This document shows positions 26,239-34,517 of a DNA stretch of 50,271 bases, piece by piece. The stretch lies in the NCBI GenBank assembly GCA_002346645.1, contig DEAD01000016.1:1-50271 (forward strand). Direction: 5' to 3'. The stretch is from Dehalococcoidia bacterium UBA2991. GTDB taxonomy: Bacteria; Chloroflexota; Dehalococcoidia; Tepidiformales; Tepidiformaceae. Made by a program: the position numbers and the translations under genes. Under the pieces are notes generated by a model, which saw only the letters and a list, made by a program, of their open reading frames with translations, was not told where the DNA came from and ran no database searches. The number at the start of each line of letters is the position of its first letter. Positions within the stretch are counted from its first letter, which is position 1.

Positions 26239-26765
26239 GGTCGAGGTACCTGGATGATCTGCCCTATTTGTATGGTGTCTGGGTCGAGGTCAGGGTTTAG
26301 GTCTAGGACCGACTCCAGGGTAATACCGAGTGTTTCGGCTATGTCGGAAAGAGTATCCCCTTCAACGATTCTGTAGTTGCTAGTAGTTGGTGTCGGAGGA
26401 GGGGTTGGTTCAGGCGTTGCTGTTTGTATTGGGGTTGGTTCAGGTGTTGCTGTAGGGGTAGATGTAGGGGTGGAAGGAGTTTGTGTTGGAGTTTTGGTGG
26501 GAGCTTGAGCAGGGGGCGGGGAGGGTGTGGCGGTTGGCTCGGGGGTGGGAGTTGTCTCAGTAGGAGTGGCAGTCACCTGGGTGGCTTCTATAGCTGATCG
26601 GACGGATTCTGCCTGGGAATTGCTTTCAGGTGGTTGCAGGACCAGAAAGAGTGCGAGGAACGAACCAATCACGAGTGCGCCTAGGGCACCGCGATAGGCC
26701 CAAGCGGACGGCGTGGCCCGTTCAGGTGCTCCTGACTGCTCGGGAGTTCCGGGATTGTCACTCAC
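26235..26765 (-). CDS. LysM-domain membrane-anchored protein
   Basis: 176 residues from a GTG start. One span (about 25-45) anchors a Thr/Pro-rich spacer (about 65-128). The single C-terminal LysM domain (YRIVEGDTLSDIAETLGITLESVLDLNPDLDPDTIQIGQIIQVP) should bind peptidoglycan or related glycans. The spacer holds an internal near-repeat with Thr-Pro-Glu-Pro-Thr-Pro units. No enzymatic domain is present. It is first of a two-gene unit with the membrane protein downstream. Confidence 0.88.
   Translation of the reverse strand: MSDNPGTPEQSGAPERATPSAWAYRGALGALVIGSFLALFLVLQPPESNSQAESVRSAIEATQVTATPTETTPTPEPTATPSPPPAQAPTKTPTQTPSTPTSTPTATPEPTPIQTATPEPTPPPTPTTSNYRIVEGDTLSDIAETLGITLESVLDLNPDLDPDTIQIGQIIQVPRP
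26401..26453. repeat. Direct repeat in the LysM-protein spacer
   Basis: Two 23-base copies at 26401-26423 and 26431-26453 differ at one base and encode the repeated Thr-Ala-Thr-Pro-Glu-Pro-Thr-Pro spacer unit. Such repeats can change copy number by slippage. Confidence 0.8.
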
Positions 26766-26772
26766 AGGACCG

Positions 26773-26781
26773 AGCCTACCA
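26773..26781 (-). promoter_or_regulatory. Candidate extended -10, leaderless LysM gene
   Basis: TGGTAGGCT on the minus strand matches TGNTANNNT, with exactly seven bases to the GTG at 26765 and no Shine-Dalgarno. Confidence 0.4.
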
Positions 26782-26874
26782 CCCTCTGCCGGACATGCGC
26801 CCGTCTTATCGCAGTCCTCTCATATCCCCAAGACCGTGGAGCTGTCCTCTTTGTGAGTGTGGTGGGTGAAGTCG

Positions 26875-27534
26875 CTAACCAGAGGCAACTAGCCGGTATC
26901 CAACGTTGCGAACGGTCTCAATAAAGGTGTAGCCGTGAATCTCGATTTTAGAGCGAATACGTCGGATGTGAACGTCAACGGTGCGTGCCCCACCGAAGTA
27001 GTCGTAGCCCCACACCCGGTTTAGGAGCTGTTCTCGTGTGGAAACGCGACCCGCATTCATCGCTAGGTATCGGAGAAGTTCGTACTCCTTAAAGGTCAGA
27101 ACTACCAACTCTCCTGCTACTGTCACGCGGTAGTTGGCCAAGTCGATGGTGAGGGCGCGGCAACGAATGGAGTTCTCTGTGTCGATGCCATGACGGCGAT
27201 AAAGAGCGCGTTCTACTCTGTGGCGAAGCTCGCCAGGTACGGTCGGAAGCACTAGAAAGTCATCGGCAGGTGAGTCGAACGGCATGCGGTCGAGCTGGTC
27301 CGGTCCACCGATGTTTATTACAACCAGCTCCTGTTCGCTGGAAGCTGCTGCCAGTTGATCTGTGGCAGAGATCGAGAGATCGCGTAAATCGAGAAGGAGG
27401 ACTCCAGCGAAGTCCCGGTCGAGTGCGGCGAGCTTAGTGGGATCCATTACGGTCGTGCGAAGGCCTGCTCCCTCAAGCTCTGGTTTGAGTGCAAGCAAAT
27501 CGGGCTGGCTGCTGACGATAAGAGCCGCGTTCAC
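26875..27534 (-). CDS. GlnR-like OmpR-family transcriptional regulator with degenerate receiver
   Basis: 219 residues. The C-terminal winged helix (about 125-219) is very close in wording to actinobacterial GlnR: LTFKEYELLRYLA, NAGRVSTREQLLNRVWGYDYFGG, RTVDVHIRRIRSK and TVRNVGYRL. The N-terminal receiver keeps Asp49 in LLLDL but lacks the acidic pair (Ser8-Ser9 instead), and Leu96 replaces the conserved Lys. Phosphorelay control is therefore unlikely, as in GlnR, which controls nitrogen genes. No histidine kinase gene is adjacent. amtB and glnA are in the same window. The assignment to a GlnR role rests on sequence likeness recalled from memory. Confidence 0.8.
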   Translation of the reverse strand: MNAALIVSSQPDLLALKPELEGAGLRTTVMDPTKLAALDRDFAGVLLLDLRDLSISATDQLAAASSEQELVVINIGGPDQLDRMPFDSPADDFLVLPTVPGELRHRVERALYRRHGIDTENSIRCRALTIDLANYRVTVAGELVVLTFKEYELLRYLAMNAGRVSTREQLLNRVWGYDYFGGARTVDVHIRRIRSKIEIHGYTFIETVRNVGYRLVASG

Positions 27535-27541
27535 GGCAATA

Positions 27542-27547
27542 AGTATA
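27542..27547 (-). promoter_or_regulatory. Candidate -10 element, leaderless GlnR-like gene
   Basis: TATACT (5 of 6) on the minus strand, seven bases before the GTG at 27534. No ribosome-binding site is visible. Confidence 0.5.
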
Positions 27548-27665
27548 GGGCTAGGGTCTGTCCTTGCTGACGATGGCCACGATTACCGGCAGTGTCTTGG
27601 AAGAAATAGGGAGTTTTTACAGGGCCCCATTCATTGATAGGTTCCCTTGGGCGCAGCCTCTTCGC

Positions 27666-27989
27666 CTACGTTGCCGGCTCGATAACGGCCGACATGCTCC
27701 CTTGGCTTATTTCCATCAGCGGATCGGGACCATAGGCATGAATTTGTTCCTGTTTTAGTAGGCACTCATCTTTAGGGCCCGTCATTAGGATTGCTTGGCC
27801 CTGGCTGTCGACAACAGAGGCGATGCCTAGGGCTTTTTCACGGGAATAACCAAAGATAGCTCCAAGCATGCGGATGACGTACTGATAGGTGTGGCTATCG
27901 TCGTCGAGCAAAATAAGATGATAGGGACGTTCGAGCTCTTCTTCAGTATCGGGCTGCTCGACAATGGCCGGGAGTTCTGGGGTGGTCAC
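27666..27989 (-). CDS. clpS: ClpS-like Clp protease adaptor, atypical
   Basis: Adaptor that normally hands N-degron proteins to ClpAP/ClpCP. 107 residues with the ClpS core YHLILLDDDSHTYQYVIRML, a central helix FGYSREKALGIASVVDSQG and the closing strand region. In canonical ClpS an Asn-Asp-Asp triad and a later His line the N-degron pocket. Here the triad is Asp29-Asp30-Asp31 and the His position is Asp61, so binding preference may differ. The pattern recalls a ClpS subgroup I know from other phyla. No clpA or clpC is nearby. The GTG start appears leaderless. Confidence 0.85.
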   Translation of the reverse strand: MTTPELPAIVEQPDTEEELERPYHLILLDDDSHTYQYVIRMLGAIFGYSREKALGIASVVDSQGQAILMTGPKDECLLKQEQIHAYGPDPLMEISQGSMSAVIEPAT

Positions 27990-27995
27990 GAGGGC

Positions 27996-28001
27996 ACTGT
28001 A
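27996..28001 (-). promoter_or_regulatory. Candidate -10 element, leaderless clpS
   Basis: TACAGT on the minus strand with six bases to the GTG at 27989; no Shine-Dalgarno. Confidence 0.35.
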
Positions 28002-28022
28002 GCGAGCAGCGGTGGCCAGCGT

Positions 28023-28487
28023 CTAGAAGGGCTTGAAGATTGCAAGCCACGCAAGCAGGGGGACACTCATTACCAGGATTGTTCCAAAGACTAGAGGGAC
28101 ACGATCGTCGAGGATCTCCCGGAGTTCATCGGTCACCTCGCCCTTCTTGGCTGCGATGAGTGCAGCTGTGCGTGCTCTTCGTAGCCCGAAACCGAGCAGT
28201 GGCAGGCATACGAACCAGAAAAGTACAAAGAGTCCAGTGAGCGCAGCCAGCCACCCATCTCGAAAAAAGTCATACTCAGCAACTCCCCAGAAGAAACCAG
28301 TTGCCCCTGAAAGCATGGCTCCTGGAAGGAGTATGCGAGTCTCGTTATTGGCGGCCTCCACAAGGGCGTACATCTGAAACTGTACGTCCTTCGAGATCCA
28401 GGCGCGCACGATTAAGGGATAGGTCGAACCCAGCCCAGCCCCCAGCCAAAGAAGGGCGAGTATGTGGACGATCCGCCAACCGTCCAC
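28023..28487 (-). CDS. DUF2269-type membrane protein
   Basis: 154 residues with about four membrane spans. It starts WRIVHILALLWLGAGLGSTYPLIVRAW, the typical opening of DUF2269 proteins. A long loop contains AANNETRILLPGAMLSGATG, and the last span is near residues 128-150. Biochemical function is unknown for the family. Its GTG shares one base with the pyrG stop (TAGTG), so it is translationally coupled to pyrG. Confidence 0.75.
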   Translation of the reverse strand: MDGWRIVHILALLWLGAGLGSTYPLIVRAWISKDVQFQMYALVEAANNETRILLPGAMLSGATGFFWGVAEYDFFRDGWLAALTGLFVLFWFVCLPLLGFGLRRARTAALIAAKKGEVTDELREILDDRVPLVFGTILVMSVPLLAWLAIFKPF

Positions 28488-30130
28488 TAGTTGGTAGCGA
28501 TTGCCCGGATGTTGGGTTTCTCGGGTCGTGAGGCCGCACGTGAAAGGCCAGCGGCAACGATGCCGTGAAATAGTGGGTGGGGGCGATTGGGGCGACTCTG
28601 CAATTCAGGATGGAATTGAGTGCCCAGCATGAAAGGGTGGTCTGCAACTTCTGCGATCTCGGTCAGCATTCCGTCGGGGGATGTGCCTGCCACGATGAGG
28701 CCGGCCTCCTCCATCTGCTCGCGGAATTGGTTGTTTAGCTCCCAGCGATGGCGGTGGCGCTCGTTGATAAGGTCTTCGCTGTAGGTTTCAGCAGCTAGGG
28801 TTCCCGGCGTTAATTGGCAGGGGTACCAACCTAGGCGCATGGTTCCGCCTTTAGCAGTGACCGCTTCCTGCTCCTCGAGGAGGCTGATGACGGGCCAGGG
28901 AGATTCGGGGTCGAATTCGGTTGAGTTAGCACCTTCCCAGTTGCAGACGTTCCGTGCGAATTCAGTAACCATCACCTGTAGGCCAAGGCAAAGACCTAGG
29001 TAAGGTATTTTCTGCTCCCGGGCATAACGGGCAGCGGCAATTTTCCCTTCCCAACCTCTCTCTCCGAAGCCACCTGGTACCACAATGCCATCGACTCCTT
29101 CTAGCACGGCTTCGGCGGGCCGTGTTTCTAGGTCTTCAGCATGCACCCATCGGATACTGATCTCCGTATCGTGGGCGATGCCCGCGTGTGTCAGTGCTTC
29201 CCGCACAGATAGATAAGCGTCCTGTAGTTCGACGTACTTTCCAACAATTGCTACCTCGAGGAAGTATTCAGGTTGGCGTTCGCGCTTCACCATCGCTTCC
29301 CATGCGGTTAGGTCATGGGTCTTTGCCTTCAAGTCGAGCCGTTCAAGCACAAAATCCCCTAGTCCTCGGCTCTCGAGGATGAGGGGCACTGCGTAGATGG
29401 TGTCCACTGTTTCCAAGGGGATTACAGCCCGGGGGTCAACGTCACAGAAGTCCGCAATTTTGTTGCAAATATCTCCCGGTACAGCGTGGTCACTACGGGC
29501 CAGAATGGCATCTGGCTGGATGCCCATGGAACGTAATTCACTCACGGAGTGTTGGGTAGGCTTTGTTTTTAGCTCACCAGTGGCCCCGATGAAAGGCAGG
29601 AAGGTGACGTGAACACTGAGAAAGTCATGATTAGGGGCGTCGTGTCGGATCTGGCGCATGGCCTCGATAAAAGTCTGACCCTCTATGTCACCCACGGTGC
29701 CGCCGACCTCGCAAATAATAACGTCGGCACTACTTGCATCTGCGGCTGCATAGATACGCGACTTGATCTCGTTTGTGAGATGGGGAACGGCCTGGATAGT
29801 GCCGCCGAGATAATCACCATTGCGCTCTCGGTCTAATACGGCTCGGTAAACCTGCCCACTGGTAACGGAACAGGCAGCGGACAGGTCTTGGTCAAGAAAC
29901 CTCTCGTAATGTCCGAGATCGAGATCGGTCTCAGCTCCGTCGGCGGTAACGAAAACCTCGCCATGTTGGTAGGGTGACATGGTTCCCGGGTCCACATTCA
30001 GGTAGGGGTCGAGTTTTTGAACGGTGACGGAGATCCCTCGGGACTTAAGTAGGCGCCCGATGCTGGCGGTTGTAATGCCTTTGCCGACGCCGCTCACTAC
30101 GCCGCCGGTTACGAAGATGAACTTGGCCAT
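28487..30130 (-). CDS. pyrG: CTP synthase
   Basis: Converts UTP to CTP with glutamine-derived ammonia. 547 residues, the full family length. The synthetase domain opens KFIFVTGGVVSGVGKGITTASIGRLL and continues LDPYLNVDPGTMSPYQHGEVFVTADGAETDLDLGHYERF. The C-terminal class I glutaminase has nucleophile Cys in LGLCLGLQ and the His-Glu pair in QFHPELQSRP. The ATG has AGGAG six bases upstream. Confidence 0.98.
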   Translation of the reverse strand: MAKFIFVTGGVVSGVGKGITTASIGRLLKSRGISVTVQKLDPYLNVDPGTMSPYQHGEVFVTADGAETDLDLGHYERFLDQDLSAACSVTSGQVYRAVLDRERNGDYLGGTIQAVPHLTNEIKSRIYAAADASSADVIICEVGGTVGDIEGQTFIEAMRQIRHDAPNHDFLSVHVTFLPFIGATGELKTKPTQHSVSELRSMGIQPDAILARSDHAVPGDICNKIADFCDVDPRAVIPLETVDTIYAVPLILESRGLGDFVLERLDLKAKTHDLTAWEAMVKRERQPEYFLEVAIVGKYVELQDAYLSVREALTHAGIAHDTEISIRWVHAEDLETRPAEAVLEGVDGIVVPGGFGERGWEGKIAAARYAREQKIPYLGLCLGLQVMVTEFARNVCNWEGANSTEFDPESPWPVISLLEEQEAVTAKGGTMRLGWYPCQLTPGTLAAETYSEDLINERHRHRWELNNQFREQMEEAGLIVAGTSPDGMLTEIAEVADHPFMLGTQFHPELQSRPNRPHPLFHGIVAAGLSRAASRPEKPNIRAIATN

Positions 30131-30326
30131 GCCACTCCTGAGGGGGGTGCTTACTGAATGCTACGAGCGGAGCCCGAGGCCAGTCAACGAGTAACGGCCC
30201 TGGGCGAGTAACCTTTACGCGCAGATTGCGTTATCACAGGTATGTTGCGCTCAACTAGGGCGGCTCACTATGCTCGCGTGCAGCGCAGGGAGCGCTTCAG
30301 TGTAATGACGCGCGCTGGGAGTGTGT

Positions 30327-30896
30327 GTGGAACCGATTGCACCCAGCAAGCTTGCTCCGGATTTCGACGAGCGAAAGGTTGTCGAGCAAGCACAGAGTGG
30401 CGATCAGGAAGCTTTGAGCACCCTCTACACCTTTTACTTCCCAAGGGTCTATCGCTATGTGACGGGTCGTGTGCGGTCCACGCAGGATGCCGAGGATGTG
30501 ACCGAAGAGGTTTTTCTGCGGCTGGTCGCGAACTTGAAACGTTTCGAGTGGCGCGGACTACCCTTCGGGGCGTGGGTATTCCGTATCGCTCGCAACGAGG
30601 TTGTTTCGCATGCACGCAAGCAACGAAGAAGGGGTATTCCAGCGCAGCTCTCCGAGACCATGCCCGACGACCGTCAGGATCATGTGGCTGCCTACGAACT
30701 TCAGGCAACTATGCAAGTAGTGAGAGAGGCAACAGCAAAATTGCCGCCAGCTCAGCGGGATGTGATCGCCTTGCGATTTGGCGCAGGGCTTTCTGTGGCC
30801 GAGACGGCACTAACATTGGGGAAGACTCAGAACAACGTGAAGGTGCTGCAGCACAAGGCTATCGCCAAGTTGCAGGGGATGGTGGCTGAGGAGTGA
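30327..30896 (+). CDS. ECF-type RNA polymerase sigma factor
   Basis: Sigma-70 family factor of about 189 residues. Region 2 is seen in EALSTLYTFYFPRVYRYV and RSTQDAEDVTEEVFLRLV, then FGAWVFRIARNEV. Region 4 is the helix-turn-helix LPPAQRDVIALRFGAGLSVAETALTLGKTQNNVKVLQHKAIAKL. An earlier in-frame GTG exists at 30321, but GGGAG (30317-30321) is correctly spaced only for GTG 30327. It overlaps the DUF5667 gene by four bases, so that protein is the likely regulator or partner. TGTAAT at 30301-30306 is a plausible -10. Confidence 0.92.
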   Translation: MEPIAPSKLAPDFDERKVVEQAQSGDQEALSTLYTFYFPRVYRYVTGRVRSTQDAEDVTEEVFLRLVANLKRFEWRGLPFGAWVFRIARNEVVSHARKQRRRGIPAQLSETMPDDRQDHVAAYELQATMQVVREATAKLPPAQRDVIALRFGAGLSVAETALTLGKTQNNVKVLQHKAIAKLQGMVAEE

Positions 30897-32008
30897 TGGG
30901 ACTATTGAAATTCTTCCGCCGCTCGCCGGACTTGGAGGCCGAAACTCTTGCGGAGGCACTTCTCCTTTACGAGGAGGGTGTGGAGATCGCTGCTATCCTC
31001 GAGCGCTACCCAGCGGAAGTACAGTTCTGGTTGAAGCCTCTTCTTTCAACGGGCCAGAACATCGAAGGAGCCTTCAAAGCCGAAGAGGCGAGCTATTACT
31101 TCGAGGGTGCGCTCAAGGCAAAAGTGCTTGCTTCTGCTAGTCCTGTCATCGGCGGAGATACGGAAGATCTTCTACCTTCACCACCGCGCTTCGGTCAGCT
31201 AGGCGCGGCCGTAGCTTCTGTGGCCGTTCTGGTAGTAGCTGGGATGTTAGGGGTGATTACCTTTGGCTTCGTCACTGCCGGAGATTCGGTTCCAGGTGAG
31301 TGGAACTATGGTTTCAAGCGGGCCACGGAACAGGCCCAGGTTCGCTTTGCGAGTGGTGATGAACGTATCAACGTCCATATACGCCAGGCCCAGGAGCGCA
31401 TTGACGAGATCCAGACCCTTGTTTCCCGTGGTGACCTGAGCACGGGCCATATCGACAGCTTTACCGATGAGCTTGCAGATATTCGTGAGCTCGCTGAGGA
31501 AGAATCTTTCGATCGTCTCCAGCAGGCAAAGGTTCGTAGTCTCAGCGAAACTGCCGATGTTGTGCTTTCGGATGTCGGTGAGACAGAGGAGGAGCTTGCA
31601 CCTGTGGCCGCCGAGGCGATCGATCAGGCTTATCAGGTGGCAGCAGCAGTGAGTGGCGGTAGCGTCACTCCTCTTGAGGAGAATGTAGACACGGCTTCTT
31701 CGTCTACACCGGAATCTACTGGCGTCGCAGAAGACGCAGTTGAATCAACGCCGGAGTCGAGTCCAGTCGAATCCGCGGGAGATACGAGTGCTGATGAGGT
31801 GGTAACCCCAACCCCAGAATCGCCTGGCGATGCAACTGTCTCTACCGGGGATGAGGATGCACCTAAGCCGCTGGTATCCCCTTCTCCCGAGGCAACTGTT
31901 TCGACTGGGGGAGAGAGCGACCCGGAGCCGCTATCGGATTCAGATTCAACTGAGAACTCAGTCGAAGGCAATGCCGAAGGTAGCTCGCAGCCTGCCGACG
32001 CACCCTAG
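30893..32008 (+). CDS. DUF5667-domain membrane protein, sigma-factor partner
   Basis: 371 residues. A soluble N-terminus (about 1-100) contains repeated acidic helices (LEAETLAEALLLYEEGVEIAAILERYP) that could bind the sigma factor. One membrane span lies at about 103-127. It is followed by the DUF5667 segment VPGEWNYGFKRATEQAQVRFASGDERINVHIRQAQERIDEI, which is helical and outside the cell. The C-terminal third is acidic, Ser/Thr/Pro-rich and probably disordered. The overlap with the sigma gene and the topology fit an anti-sigma-like role; this is inferred. The start may be GTG 30893 or ATG 30896. Confidence 0.85.
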   Translation: MMGLLKFFRRSPDLEAETLAEALLLYEEGVEIAAILERYPAEVQFWLKPLLSTGQNIEGAFKAEEASYYFEGALKAKVLASASPVIGGDTEDLLPSPPRFGQLGAAVASVAVLVVAGMLGVITFGFVTAGDSVPGEWNYGFKRATEQAQVRFASGDERINVHIRQAQERIDEIQTLVSRGDLSTGHIDSFTDELADIRELAEEESFDRLQQAKVRSLSETADVVLSDVGETEEELAPVAAEAIDQAYQVAAAVSGGSVTPLEENVDTASSSTPESTGVAEDAVESTPESSPVESAGDTSADEVVTPTPESPGDATVSTGDEDAPKPLVSPSPEATVSTGGESDPEPLSDSDSTENSVEGNAEGSSQPADAP

Positions 32009-32112
32009 CCTGAAAGAATTCTCGCTTCCAGTACTTCCGGCCTGGTATTGAGATTTGGCACGGAGCCGAGAGCGGCTTTCGGGGACCAGTGAGGCAAACT
32101 CCTTCTGTTGAG

Positions 32113-34263
32113 CTACTCCATTACAAGGGTTCCGGACTGGTTCATGCGAATCCAGTAGACCTGGTAGGGATAGAGCCCCCCGAAGTCATTGAGCTGAGGG
32201 GCTGAATCTGGCAGGTAGGAGCTCCATAAGCCTGTAGCGCTGTTGTAACGAAACACCTGGTCATAAAGGCCCTCGATACTAGTAAGGGCTTCCGCGACAG
32301 CCTGAGCCTCTCCCGTATAAACGATGGCATTCCATCCTGCGGTAAGAGTGACTTCTCGGCCCGCCGGTCGCTCGGGTTTAGGGTTGGATACTGCCCCGCT
32401 ATCGCCGTAAATCCAAAAGGCGTCATATTGAGAAAGCTTCGTCAGTGTCTGCGCGGCATCGGGAGCTTCAGGGACGTAAAGAAGAAAGTCACCACCACCA
32501 CCACCTGCTTTTGGATCCCAGATGGAAATTGCTGTCCAGCCCTCAGGGAAGGCTTCAGCGGCTTCAGGAAGAGGCAGCGTCGGTCCGAGATGGGCAGCTA
32601 TGCTCCACCCATGCCCCATTTCCTGCACCACTACTGATTCGGGCAACGACTCCAATCCGTTAAGTTCGTAATTCTCAAAGAGAAGGTTTTCATTTGAGGA
32701 GCCCCAGGGCAGGAGGTTTTCCGTCCAGAGGGTGCCAATCTTTATCTCCACCTCTCTGCCAGGGGCGCCACAGCCAGCGATCTCCTTCTCCCCAGCTATG
32801 CGCAACGAGTAAAGAGATTTGCCTTCTGCGACTGCAGTTTTCGTAGAACCGCACTCCACACCGTTGATGAGTGCTTGAATGGGCGTTCCTGCCGGAGGGC
32901 GAACCCATTCCCGAAGAGCCTGTCCGCTCAAGGTCATAGGGATCAGTTCGAGGGCTGCTCCGACGTTGACCATTCCCGCGCCGGCCCAGTTACCCCCATG
33001 TTCGGCAGGTGTAGCTGGGGAAGCAGATTCCTCCAGAATGGCAATGTATTCCTGCATTGGGAGGCCCGGGTTGCGCGCCATGGCAAGCGCGAATGCTCCT
33101 GTGACGAGTGGGGCTGCCGAGCTTGTTCCCGGGCCAAGGTAACCATACGGAGGAGTAAGAAGGTCAGAGCGTATGGTTCCGACGATGCCGGTACCAGGGG
33201 CGGCCAGGTCGACTCCTCCTCCGTAGGAACTGTAAGGGGCCCAGCCATTGTCGCTTGTAGGGTCGCTTGCCCCAACGCCGATGACATTAGGGTACTGGGC
33301 ATAGGCAGCGGGGAAACCCACGCCTCTGGCGCCGTAGTTGCCAGCGGCGGCTACGATGATCAAGCCTTCATTGAGGGCGTCTTCAATAGCTTCTCGTAGT
33401 TCTGGGATATCAGCGTTTGGATCCCCAGGGCCGCTGGCGAAGCTAATGTTGATAATGTCAGCTCCCATGCGGCGTGCGTAGTCGATTGCTCGGGCCACAT
33501 TGGACATCTCTCCTGTAGGAGCATCCCCATTTGGTCCGCAATCCAGGACCTTGAGGGTCATCAAGCTGACGCGCCATGCCATGCCGGTGATTCCTACATG
33601 ATTGTTGCCGCGTGCTCCGATTATTCCTGCTACTGCTGTCCCATGAGATCCTAAATTTTCGATTGTTCCGTTGTCGTCTCGAATGGCTCCTGTGGGGGTA
33701 CTGGAGGTGTACCCGCACTCAGCCATGCGTCTGGGCGTTACGTTCAGAAATCGGCAGCCATAACGATCGTCAATACAGCCGTTGTTGTCGTCATCAACCC
33801 CATCGTTGTCGGCGTCGGCAGGGTTTTGCCAGAGGTTGCGTACGAGATCCCGATGGCGTGTGTCTATCCCTGTATCCAGGACGGCAACAACGATTTCTTC
33901 GGCATCGTTGGTAATGTTCCATGCGGCTGAAACTCCGAGCGGGCCCAAATACAATTCTTGTGCGTGGTAGTAGGTGTCGTTGGGGCTTGCCGCAGCAATC
34001 ACCAAGCCGTCGGGTGAGGCTCTTAGGATGCCCGGCTGTCCTTCGAGCCAGGCGCTGTATGCCTCAGGTGTCGTCCCTTCAGGTACGGGCAGTTGCCGGT
34101 AACCTCTTTCCTCCAAAGAGGCCGGGGCTTCTAGCCCTCCTGCTAGCTTTACGCTTACCCAATGTTCGGCCACGGCTTCCTGCGGGGGCTCTCCCGGATT
34201 GAGGGTAAAGATGGCGATCAGTAGGGCGAGACTAGCCAGAATGCGCATCGCAGGTTTCGACAT
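32113..34263 (-). CDS. Secreted S8 family (subtilisin-like) serine protease
   Basis: 716 residues counted from the ATG at 34263, where a signal sequence (MSKPAMRILASLALLIAIF) begins. The frame extends upstream to a TTG at 34353 without support. The triad is complete: Asp130 in VAVLDTGIDTRHRDL, His207 in NLGSHGTAVAGIIGA, Ser381 in GTSSAAP, plus the oxyanion Asn309. A propeptide-like domain precedes the catalytic core, and an Asp/Asn-rich insert at about 148-167 looks calcium-binding. The C-terminal 300 residues are two beta-rich modules of no recognised family. It faces the sigma/DUF5667 genes convergently. Confidence 0.95.
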   Translation of the reverse strand: MSKPAMRILASLALLIAIFTLNPGEPPQEAVAEHWVSVKLAGGLEAPASLEERGYRQLPVPEGTTPEAYSAWLEGQPGILRASPDGLVIAAASPNDTYYHAQELYLGPLGVSAAWNITNDAEEIVVAVLDTGIDTRHRDLVRNLWQNPADADNDGVDDDNNGCIDDRYGCRFLNVTPRRMAECGYTSSTPTGAIRDDNGTIENLGSHGTAVAGIIGARGNNHVGITGMAWRVSLMTLKVLDCGPNGDAPTGEMSNVARAIDYARRMGADIINISFASGPGDPNADIPELREAIEDALNEGLIIVAAAGNYGARGVGFPAAYAQYPNVIGVGASDPTSDNGWAPYSSYGGGVDLAAPGTGIVGTIRSDLLTPPYGYLGPGTSSAAPLVTGAFALAMARNPGLPMQEYIAILEESASPATPAEHGGNWAGAGMVNVGAALELIPMTLSGQALREWVRPPAGTPIQALINGVECGSTKTAVAEGKSLYSLRIAGEKEIAGCGAPGREVEIKIGTLWTENLLPWGSSNENLLFENYELNGLESLPESVVVQEMGHGWSIAAHLGPTLPLPEAAEAFPEGWTAISIWDPKAGGGGGDFLLYVPEAPDAAQTLTKLSQYDAFWIYGDSGAVSNPKPERPAGREVTLTAGWNAIVYTGEAQAVAEALTSIEGLYDQVFRYNSATGLWSSYLPDSAPQLNDFGGLYPYQVYWIRMNQSGTLVME

Positions 34264-34517
34264 GAAGCGCTCTCTCAAGCCCTGATTACCGAAGTGGACA
34301 TTTAGAGTGAGGCTCCTGATGAGGGCAGCTAATTTGCTGCTAAGTATTGCCAAGCCGAAGCCTGGATAATTTTCATTGCCGCCTTCGTGTGGGAGACACG
34401 ACGCGTGGGTGGTGGCAAGGTTGTTGTTCTGAGTTTAGGGCAGCCTTGGTGTGTGCGTCCCGTTTGTAGCGGAAGTGGCGTTAACCAAAGCACTATGCCC
34501 AAGAGCGGAGACGAGAC

